64,000 bases of DNA from Streptomyces sp. NRRL B-1140 (GTDB lineage: Bacteria > Actinomycetota > Actinomycetes > Streptomycetales > Streptomycetaceae): positions 44,302 through 108,301 of the forward strand of contig NZ_LGEA01000100.1 in NCBI RefSeq assembly GCF_001280065.1, written 5' to 3'. A model generated the notes under the pieces. That model was given only the letters and a program-made list of their open reading frames with translations, did not search any database and had not been told where the DNA came from. Shown piece after piece: positions 48,078 to 55,189 of this stretch; positions within the stretch are counted from its first letter, which is position 1, and every line of letters begins with the position of its first letter. Position numbers and translations under genes: made by a program.

Positions 48078-49046
48078 TCAGCGCAGCTTCGGGTCGAGGG
48101 CGTCGCGCACCGCGTCGCCGAGCATGATGAACGCGAAGACGGTGAGGCTGAGCATGCCCGCCGGGAACAGCAGCGTGTGCGGGTTGTCCCGGATCACCTT
48201 GCTGCCCTCGGAGATGTCGATGCCCCACGAGATCGTCGGGTCGCTGAGGCCGAGGCCCAGGAACGACAGGGTCGCCTCCGCGGAGATGTAACCGCCGAGG
48301 GCGATCGTGGCCACGACGATGGTGGGCGCGACGGCGTTCGGCATCACGTGGCGGAACAGGATCCGCGGGGTGCCGGCGCCCAGCGCCCGGGCCGCCGTCA
48401 CATAGTCCGCCTGCTTCGCCGTGATGACGGAGCTGCGCATGACCCGCGCGATCGAGGTCCAGCCGAGGAAGGCCAGGGCCAGGATGACGACGTACACCTT
48501 GCGCTCGGTGAAGGCGTTCAGGACGACCATGGTGCCGAGCAGGAACGGCAGGCCGAAGAAGATGTCGACGACCCGGGAGATCACCGAGTCGACCCAGCCG
48601 CCGAAGTAGCCCGCCAGCATGCCGAGCAGACCGCCGATCAGGGTGACGGCCGCGGTGACGCAGACGCCGACGAGGATCGAGGCGCGGGTGCCGTGGATGA
48701 CGCGCGAGTAGATCGAGCGGCCCTGCTGGTCGTAACCGAACCAGTCGGGCTGGAAGAAGTGACCCAGCTCCGGCTTGCCCAGGTAGTGGTGGACGAGGTC
48801 GCCGTCGCGCGGGTCGACGCTGGTGAACCAGCCGGGGAACGCGGCGATCACCAGCAGCAGGACCAGCAGCACCGAGGAGATCCAGAACATGGGCCGGTGC
48901 CGCAGGTCGTACCAGGCGTCGCCCCACAGGGAGCGGGGCTTGTCGCTCTTCTGCGCGCTCTGCTTGCCGGGAGCGTCGACGGCCGGCGGGGCCACGGCGT
49001 CCACGGTCGCGGCGTCGGTGGTCTGGGCCTTGGTCACGTCAGGCAT
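48078..49046 (-). CDS. oligopeptide ABC transporter permease 2 (OppC/DppC-like)
   Basis: Inner-membrane channel subunit, 322 residues. A ~50-residue cytosolic N-terminus leads to six transmembrane helices (FWISSVLLVLLLVIAAFPG..., ILVGVCVTAAVTLIGGLLG, etc.), with the permease signature EAA-like loop (ARALGAGTPRILFRHVMPNAVAP) typical of OppC. ATG 49046 overlaps the upstream permease stop by 8 nt (ATGCCTGA). Confidence 0.92.
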   Translation of the reverse strand: MPDVTKAQTTDAATVDAVAPPAVDAPGKQSAQKSDKPRSLWGDAWYDLRHRPMFWISSVLLVLLLVIAAFPGWFTSVDPRDGDLVHHYLGKPELGHFFQPDWFGYDQQGRSIYSRVIHGTRASILVGVCVTAAVTLIGGLLGMLAGYFGGWVDSVISRVVDIFFGLPFLLGTMVVLNAFTERKVYVVILALAFLGWTSIARVMRSSVITAKQADYVTAARALGAGTPRILFRHVMPNAVAPTIVVATIALGGYISAEATLSFLGLGLSDPTISWGIDISEGSKVIRDNPHTLLFPAGMLSLTVFAFIMLGDAVRDALDPKLR

Positions 49047-49965
49047 ACCGGATCCTCGGGTCCAGGACCGCGTACAGCAGGTCGATGAGCAGGTTGATCA
49101 GGAGGATGACGAGGACGAGGACCGTCACCACACCCGTGACCGTGGAGCCCTCGCTCGTCTGGATCGCCCGGTAGAGGAGGTTGCCGACACCCTGGATGTT
49201 GAAGATGCCCTCGGTGATGACCGCGCCGCCGATGAAGCCGCCGACGTCGGTGCCGACGAAGGTGACCACGGGGATCAGCGAATTGCGCAGCAGGTGGACC
49301 CCGATGATGCGGCGCCGGGGCAGGCCCTTGGCCAGCGCGGTGCGCATGTAGTCGGCCCGCAGGTTCTCGGCGAAGGTCGTCCGGGTCAGCCGCGCCACGT
49401 ACGCCATGGAGAGCATGGCGAGGACGAACGCGGGCAGGAACAACTGCGAGTAGTCCGTGGAGTCCTGGACGTTGGGCGGCAGCCAGCCGAGTTCGTCGGC
49501 GAAGATGAAGCGGGCGATGAAGCCCAGCACGAACACCGGGATGGAGATCACCGTCAGGGTGAAGACCAGCACGCCGGTGTCGGCGGCCTTACCGGCCCGC
49601 AGACCGGCCCACGCGCCCAGGCCGACACCGATGATGATCTCGATGGTGATGGCCAGCAGCGTCAGCCGCAGGGTCACCGGGAAGGCCTCGCTCATGAGGT
49701 CGATGACCGGGCGTCCGGCGAGGTTGTTGCCGAAGTCTCCCTTGAGGAGATTCAGCATGTAGTGGAAGTACTGCTCGAGGACGGGCTTGTCGAAGCCGTA
49801 CTCGCGCTTGATCTGCGCGATCTGTGCGGGATCGGGAGCCTTGTCCCCGTAGATGGCCCGGACCGGGTCGCCCGGCAGGATGTGGACCATCAGGAAGATC
49901 AACAGAGTTGTCCCGATGAAGATCGGGATCATCTGGAGCAGTCGCCTGGCGGCGTAGCGCCCCAT
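49039..49965 (-). CDS. oligopeptide ABC transporter permease 1 (OppB/DppB-like)
   Basis: Inner-membrane channel subunit, 308 residues. Starts with GRYAARRLLQMIPIFIGTTLLIFLMVHILPGDPV, the hallmark of OppB, and has six helices and the EAA loop (TALAKGLPRRRIIGVHLLRNSLIPV). ATG 49965 has GGAGGCGCAAG upstream; a longer frame to 50007 is not supported. 148 bases separate it from the binding-protein gene, and that gap contains a hairpin that likely reduces downstream expression. Confidence 0.92.
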   Translation of the reverse strand: MGRYAARRLLQMIPIFIGTTLLIFLMVHILPGDPVRAIYGDKAPDPAQIAQIKREYGFDKPVLEQYFHYMLNLLKGDFGNNLAGRPVIDLMSEAFPVTLRLTLLAITIEIIIGVGLGAWAGLRAGKAADTGVLVFTLTVISIPVFVLGFIARFIFADELGWLPPNVQDSTDYSQLFLPAFVLAMLSMAYVARLTRTTFAENLRADYMRTALAKGLPRRRIIGVHLLRNSLIPVVTFVGTDVGGFIGGAVITEGIFNIQGVGNLLYRAIQTSEGSTVTGVVTVLVLVILLINLLIDLLYAVLDPRIRYA

Positions 49966-50055
49966 CTTGCGCCTCCATGCCGTGAGGGGTCGGCGAGGCC
50001 TGCGCACTCATCTGCACCGCAGGTTGAGGGGTGAGGTGGAGGCCTGTGCCTACGG

Positions 50056-50099
50056 ACCGGTGCCGCCGCTCCCCTTTCTCCGGGAGAGGCGGCACCGGT
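50056..50099 (-). terminator. intra-operon hairpin (attenuator) after the binding-protein gene
   Basis: ACCGGTGCCGCC pairs with GGCGGCACCGGT, and CTCCC in the loop can pair with GGGAG, giving a two-step stem between the binding-protein stop and the permease start. Such hairpins let the binding protein be made in excess over the membrane subunits. Confidence 0.65.
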
Positions 50100-50113
50100 C
50101 TGCGGTCGTCTAC

Positions 50114-51754
50114 TTACTTCTGCTTGACCTGGATCTGGTCGAAGATCGGGTCACCGTCCTGGCCGTACTTGATCTTGCCCAGGATGTGCGTGGACTGACC
50201 ACTGTTGACCTTGTAGAACCAGAGCGGGATCGCCGGCATGTCCTTGGCGAGGAGCTGCTCCGCCTCCTGGTACTTGGCCACGGTCTCGTCGATCGAGCCG
50301 GCCTTGTCCGCCTCGGAGCTCAGCTTGTCGAACTCCTTGTTGGAGTAACCGCTGGTGTTGCCGGCCGCCGTGGAGCCGTACAGGTCGCGCATGAAGTTCG
50401 AGTTGACCGGGTAGTCGAGCACCCAGCCACCGCGGTACATGGACTTGACCTGATCCTTGTCGCGGGCGTCGAGGTCGGCCTGGAAGGTCGGCTTCGGGTC
50501 GCCCGTGCACTCCACGCCGGTGGACTTGCGGATCGAGTTGCAGACCGCGTCGACCCAGGGCTTGTGGTCCTGGTCGGCGTTGTACTGGATCTGGATCTTG
50601 TTGCCCGGGACGCCGCCACCCTCCTGGATGAGCTTCTTGGCCTGGGCCGGGTCGAACTTGACGATGTCGCCGAGCGCGCCCTTCTTGTAGCCGAGGACGC
50701 CCGGGGCGACGTAGGAGTCGGCCGGGGTACGCGTGCCCTGGAGGACGGTCTTGGTGATCGTCGCGCGGTCGATCGCCATGGACAGACCCTGGATGACCTT
50801 GGGGTCGATGTCCTTGAACTGCTTGGTGTAGAACGCCGGGACGATCGACTGGACGGCCGAGTACGGCTGGTCGATGGCGCGGTCGCCGAGGTCCGACTTG
50901 TAGTTCGTCAGCGCCGTGGTCGGGACCTGCTCGATCCAGTCCACGTTGTTGGAACGCAGGTCCGAGTACGCGGCGTCGGCGGTCGTGTAGTTCTTGAAGT
51001 CGATACCGCCGTTCTTGGCGGCGTTCGGGCCCTTGTAGCCCGCGAACTTGCGGACCTTGATGAGCTTGTTGTGCTCCCAGGACACGAACTTGTACGGGCC
51101 GTTGCCGACCGGCTTCTCGCCGAAGCCCTTCGGGTCCTTGAAGAAGGCCTCGGGCAGCGGCGCCCACACGTCGTAGCCCAGCTTGTACGCGAAGTACGAG
51201 ACCGGCTGCGTGAGCTTGATCGTGAAGGTGTTGTCGTCGACGACCTTCAGACCCGACATCTTGTCGCTCTTCGGGTCACCCTTCTCCGGGTGCACGTCCT
51301 CGAAGCCGACGATGTCCGCGAACCAGCTGGAGTTGGTCTGGTTGTTCTTGATGTTGGCGGACCAGTTCCAGGAGTCCACGTAGGACTTCGCGGTGACCGG
51401 CGTGCCGTCGTGGAACTTCCAGCCCGGCTTGAGCTTGACGGTCCACTCGGACGAGTCGTCGTTCGGCGTGACCGACTCGGCGTTGACGTACTCGAGCTTG
51501 CCGGTGCCGGGCTCGTAGTCGACCAGGCCGGCGAAGATCGTGCGCAGCACGCGGCTGCCCTGGCTCTCCTTGGCGTTGGCCGGCTGCAGCGGGTTCTGAG
51601 GTTCGCTCAGCTGCGCAGTGACGATGCCGTTCGGGTCGGCCTTCCCCTTGTTCATGTCGTCGCCGGCACTGTCGTCGCCGCCGCCGCAGGCAGTGGCGGC
51701 CAGGGCGACGACTATCGCCCCCGCGACCCACTTGGCGCTCTTGGCACCGCGCAT
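50114..51754 (-). CDS. oligopeptide-binding lipoprotein (SBP_bac_5, OppA/DppA-like)
   Basis: Extracytoplasmic peptide receptor, 546 residues. Signal peptide MRGAKSAKWVAGAIVVALAA ends in the lipobox ATACG. The SBP family 5 regions are present (NPLQPANAKESQGSRVLRTIFAGLVDYE, KLKPGWKFHDGTPVTAKSYVDSWNW, KLSSEADKAGSIDETVAKYQEAEQLL). ATG 51754 follows AGGAGGAACCC, a strong site. It is first in the operon with two permeases and two ATPases, forming a complete importer. The family includes BldKB, the receptor for a developmental signal peptide in S. coelicolor; this protein is related but not specifically recognisable as BldKB. Confidence 0.92.
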   Translation of the reverse strand: MRGAKSAKWVAGAIVVALAATACGGGDDSAGDDMNKGKADPNGIVTAQLSEPQNPLQPANAKESQGSRVLRTIFAGLVDYEPGTGKLEYVNAESVTPNDDSSEWTVKLKPGWKFHDGTPVTAKSYVDSWNWSANIKNNQTNSSWFADIVGFEDVHPEKGDPKSDKMSGLKVVDDNTFTIKLTQPVSYFAYKLGYDVWAPLPEAFFKDPKGFGEKPVGNGPYKFVSWEHNKLIKVRKFAGYKGPNAAKNGGIDFKNYTTADAAYSDLRSNNVDWIEQVPTTALTNYKSDLGDRAIDQPYSAVQSIVPAFYTKQFKDIDPKVIQGLSMAIDRATITKTVLQGTRTPADSYVAPGVLGYKKGALGDIVKFDPAQAKKLIQEGGGVPGNKIQIQYNADQDHKPWVDAVCNSIRKSTGVECTGDPKPTFQADLDARDKDQVKSMYRGGWVLDYPVNSNFMRDLYGSTAAGNTSGYSNKEFDKLSSEADKAGSIDETVAKYQEAEQLLAKDMPAIPLWFYKVNSGQSTHILGKIKYGQDGDPIFDQIQVKQK

Positions 51755-52307
51755 GGGTTCCTCCTAGAAGTCATTGGTTCACCGCGAAGGGAGCACACGA
51801 CACATCACGGCCCCCGCCCGTCGCCGGTGCCGGAATTCGTCGAGTGCCCCCGCGCTCGTGAGTCGCGCCGCTGCCGGCTACTGACCCGTACATCCGAGCT
51901 CTACGCGCCTAACTATCTGCCAAACACCGAGACCGAACCACACCCTCGAGGTCTCGGTTCGATCACAGCTCGCGTATACATCTTCCAAAATCCGGACAAA
52001 GGGTTTGGTGAAAGATCCCTGCGAAACGGACTTGTTACACATCTATCGGTGCCGACTGTCCGCATTCCGGACGCGAGAGTGAGATAAACCGCTTGCGGCG
52101 TACCGTGGAATCCGTGCAGGGTTCCCTCGGTGTCTGTCGCGCGCTCAAGTAGCTTGTGCGGCAAGGCCGTTGCGCGATCCCCGAGGCCGGGGGCGCGTGG
52201 CGCTTCCGGAGCAGGGTAGTGGGAGAGAACCGCTCCGGACGGCCGTCGCGGGCAAGTCGAGGGTTTTCCCTACCCTTGCCTTCGCGTGCCCCTCCTTCAG
52301 ACAACAG
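51755..52307. other. gene-free region upstream of the peptide-transporter operon
   Basis: About 550 bases without a convincing gene between typA's terminator and the binding-protein ATG. 51927-51934 (CCGAGACC) and 51950-51957 (GGTCTCGG) form an 8-bp dyad with a 15-nt gap. On the minus strand TTTGTC-N16-TATACG around 51996-51972 could be the operon promoter, giving a ~220-nt leader. The segment 51970-52090 is markedly AT-rich. No RNA gene is recognised. Confidence 0.45.
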
Positions 52308-52340
52308 CACCGGGCACCCCGCCTCGCGGGGTGCCCGGTG
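52308..52340 (-). terminator. typA terminator
   Basis: A 15-bp stem (CACCGGGCACCCCGC / GCGGGGTGCCCGGTG) with a CTC loop follows the typA stop by 21 bases. Confidence 0.85.
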
Positions 52341-52361
52341 TCGTCGTCGCAGCGGCGGGCG

Positions 52362-54269
52362 TCAGCCGTGCTTGGCGCGGCTCGCGGCGCGGGCGCGCTC
52401 GCGGGCGTCCAGGTTCACCTTGCGGATGCGCACGGCCTCCGGGGTGACCTCGACGCACTCGTCGTCGCGGCAGAACTCCAGGGACTGCTCCAGCGACAGC
52501 TTGCGCGGCGGGACGATCGACTCGGTCACGTCGGCCGTGGACGACCGCATGTTGGTGAGCTTCTTCTCCTTGGTGATGTTGACGTCCATGTCGTCGGAGC
52601 GGGAGTTCTCGCCGACGATCATGCCCTCGTACACCTCGGTGCCCGGCTCGGTGAACAGCACGCCGCGCTCCTGGAGGTTGGTCATCGCGAACGCGGTGAC
52701 CGCACCGGCGCGGTCGGCGACCAGGGAGCCGTTGTTCCGGGTCTGGAGGGGGCCGAACCAGGGCTCGAAGCCCTCGTGGATGGAGTGGCCGATACCGGTG
52801 CCGCGAGTCTGGGTCAGGAACTCGGTCCGGAAGCCGATGAGGCCGCGCGAGGGCACGACGAACTCCATGCGGACCCAGCCGGAGCCGTGGTTGGACATGT
52901 TGTCCATGCGGCCCTTGCGGACGCCCATGAGCTGCGTGACGGCGCCCATGTGCTCCTCGGGCACGTCGATCGTCATGCGCTCGACGGGCTCGTAGGTCTT
53001 GCCGTCGACCTCCTTGGTGACGACCTGCGGCTTGCCGATCGTCAACTCGAACCCTTCCCGGCGCATGGTCTCGACCAGGATGGCCAGCGCCAGCTCACCG
53101 CGGCCCTGCACCTCCCAGGCGTCCGGCCGGTCGGTGTCCAGCACCCGGAGGCTGACGTTACCGATCAGCTCGCGGTCGAGGCGGTCCTTGACCTGGCGGG
53201 CGGTGACCTTGCGGTCCTTGACGGCCGCCTTGTTGTCGGCGCCCTTGCCGGTGGCGCCACGGCCGACCAGCGGGGAGGTGTTGGTGCCGATGACCATGGA
53301 GATCGCGGGCTCGTCGACCGTGATCAGCGGCAGTGCGACCGGGTTCTCCGGGTCGGCCAGGGTCTCGCCGATCATGATGTCCGGGATACCGGCGACGGCA
53401 CAGATGTCACCGGGGCCGGCCATCTCGGCCGGCTTGCGGGTGAGCGCCTCGGTCATCATCAGCTCGGAGATGCGGACGTTGCTGACGGACCCGTCGCGCT
53501 TCATCCACGCGACCGTCTGGCCCTTGCGCAGCTCGCCCTGCTCGACGCGGAGCAGCGCGATGCGGCCGAGGAAGTTGTCGGCGTCCAGGTTGGTGACGTG
53601 CGCCTGGAGCGGGGCGTCCTCGTCGTAGGTCGGGGCCGGGATGTGCTCCAGGATCGTGGAGAAGAACGGCTCCAGGCTGGTGGAGTCGGACGGGACCGTG
53701 CCGTTGTCCGGCTTGGTCAGCGAGGCGATGCCGTCGCGGCCGCAGGCGTAGACGATCGGGAACTCGATCTGCTCCTCGTCGGCGTCCAGGTCGAGGAAGA
53801 GGTCGTAGGTCTCGTTGACGACCTCGTCGATCCGGGAGTCCGGGCGGTCCGTCTTGTTGATGCACAGGATGACGGGCAGGCGCTGCTGGAGCGCCTTGCG
53901 CAGCACGAAGCGGGTCTGCGGGAGCGGGCCCTCGGAGGCGTCCACGAGCAGGACGACGCCGTCGACCATCGACAGACCGCGCTCGACCTCGCCACCGAAG
54001 TCGGCGTGGCCGGGGGTGTCGATGATGTTGATGGTGATGACGTCCCCCCCGTCCTTCGGGTGGTACTTCACCGCCGTGTTCTTGGCCAGGATCGTGATGC
54101 CCTTCTCACGCTCCAGGTCGTTCGAGTCCATCATGCGGTCGTCGACCGAGTCGAGCTGGTGCGCGGCGAAGGCGCCGGCCTGCTTCAGCATGCCGTCGAC
54201 GATGGTGGTCTTGCCGTGGTCGACGTGGGCGACGATGGCGACGTTGCGGATGTCGTGGCGCGTGGCCAT
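52362..54269 (-). CDS. typA: ribosome-associated translational GTPase TypA/BipA
   Basis: EF-G-related GTPase that helps large-subunit assembly and stress-dependent translation, 635 residues. G1 AHVDHGKTT, switch II DTPGHADF, NKTD-type G4 NKTDRP and the C-terminal BipA domain (NRG..SLVADRAGAVTAFAM..LQERGVLF) are all present. ATG 54269 has GGGAG about 8 nt upstream. Single-gene unit. Order typA-LpqW-like agrees with Rv1165-Rv1166 as I recall, and in S. coelicolor typA lies beside the bldK and SCO5117-5121 oligopeptide clusters. Confidence 0.94.
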   Translation of the reverse strand: MATRHDIRNVAIVAHVDHGKTTIVDGMLKQAGAFAAHQLDSVDDRMMDSNDLEREKGITILAKNTAVKYHPKDGGDVITINIIDTPGHADFGGEVERGLSMVDGVVLLVDASEGPLPQTRFVLRKALQQRLPVILCINKTDRPDSRIDEVVNETYDLFLDLDADEEQIEFPIVYACGRDGIASLTKPDNGTVPSDSTSLEPFFSTILEHIPAPTYDEDAPLQAHVTNLDADNFLGRIALLRVEQGELRKGQTVAWMKRDGSVSNVRISELMMTEALTRKPAEMAGPGDICAVAGIPDIMIGETLADPENPVALPLITVDEPAISMVIGTNTSPLVGRGATGKGADNKAAVKDRKVTARQVKDRLDRELIGNVSLRVLDTDRPDAWEVQGRGELALAILVETMRREGFELTIGKPQVVTKEVDGKTYEPVERMTIDVPEEHMGAVTQLMGVRKGRMDNMSNHGSGWVRMEFVVPSRGLIGFRTEFLTQTRGTGIGHSIHEGFEPWFGPLQTRNNGSLVADRAGAVTAFAMTNLQERGVLFTEPGTEVYEGMIVGENSRSDDMDVNITKEKKLTNMRSSTADVTESIVPPRKLSLEQSLEFCRDDECVEVTPEAVRIRKVNLDARERARAASRAKHG

Positions 54270-54422
54270 AAAAGGCTTACTCCCGGAGTAGTGAATGCCC
54301 TGCGCGTACGTCGGTGGTGCGCGGGCCCTGCCGGGCTCAACATGCCACGGCCTCACCCCATGGTACGGGGCTGCGGGCGCAGAGGTTAGCCGGGCTCCGT
54401 CAGTGCAGGTCAGGCCCTGGAG

Positions 54423-55076
54423 CTACGCGGAGCAGGCGGTCCGGGCGACCTCCCTGGCCAGAGCCGAGTCGGGGCGCTCGCCACAGTCGGTCAGGCCGGT
54501 GATGTCGATCGTCCAGTTCCGGGCCCGGCCGGAGACGGTCCGGCCGTCCGGGCAGGTGTAGCGGAAGTCGGCCGTCACTTCCCGCACACCCGCGTACTGG
54601 ACGAACCTTCCCGGCGCACCGGGCCTGATGCGCTCCTCGTCGAGCCTCGGGGCCGGTTGCCGGACGTCGGTGAACGACCAGGTGTCGCCGCCCGCCTCCG
54701 CCAGGGTGCGCGCGTCGGAGTCGATCTCGCCGATCTTCTTGCCGAGGGAGAAGAGGATCTCCGCGGCGGAGGGGGCCGGTCCGTCGGCGCGTACCGAGGG
54801 GCTGGGGGTGTACACCCGCCGCATCGGGTTCTGCAGGGTGCCGCTGCCCTTCCTGAGCCGCTCGGGGCCGGAGACGCCGGTCAGGCGGTCCCGCTCGGTG
54901 AGGTGGGACCAGGTGAAGGTGCCGTTCGCGCAGGCCGTCGCGACGCGTCTGTCCGGCTTACGGCCCTGGTCGGCCTCGTTGCCGCCACCCGCGCTCCCCG
55001 TACACGCCCCCACCCCCGCCACCAGCACCCCGACGACCAGCCCTGCCCTGCAGGCCCGTCCCACCATGCCGTGCAT
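54423..55076 (-). CDS. putative secreted lipoprotein, 217 aa
   Basis: Exported lipid-anchored protein. Signal peptide ACRAGLVVGVLVAGVGAC with lipobox VGAC. The mature chain has a Cys pair (ATACANGTFTW; YTCPDGRTVSGRARNWTID; TDCGERPDS) that could form disulfides, and conserved aromatic patches. ATG 55076 is used; ATG 55067 is three codons later. No domain recognised. Downstream of the LpqW-like gene on the same strand but separated by a 19-bp stem terminator. Function unknown. Confidence 0.75.
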   Translation of the reverse strand: MHGMVGRACRAGLVVGVLVAGVGACTGSAGGGNEADQGRKPDRRVATACANGTFTWSHLTERDRLTGVSGPERLRKGSGTLQNPMRRVYTPSPSVRADGPAPSAAEILFSLGKKIGEIDSDARTLAEAGGDTWSFTDVRQPAPRLDEERIRPGAPGRFVQYAGVREVTADFRYTCPDGRTVSGRARNWTIDITGLTDCGERPDSALAREVARTACSA

Positions 55077-55105
55077 CCGCCCGCCCCCGTCCCCCGCGCA
55101 CGGAC

Positions 55106-55155
55106 GCCCGGCGCCCGCACCATGATCACTGCTGGTCTCATGGTGCGGGCGCCGG
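55106..55155 (-). terminator. 19-bp stem terminator of the LpqW-like gene
   Basis: CCCGGCGCCCGCACCATGA and its perfect complement flank a 12-nt loop, 35 bases after the LpqW-like stop and 30 bases before the next gene's start. Confidence 0.85.
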
Positions 55156-55189
55156 GCGGGGGCGGCAAGGCGTTTGAGCGTTCCCAGAG

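Noticed and set aside
51913..52164. 83-aa minus-strand frame upstream of the peptide-transporter operon
   Set aside because: No ribosome binding site or recognisable family; overlaps the likely promoter and dyad.
52170..54389. 739-aa plus-strand frame opposite typA
   Set aside because: Antisense shadow with Asp/Leu/Arg/Val-rich translation and no domain; TypA motifs are unmistakable.
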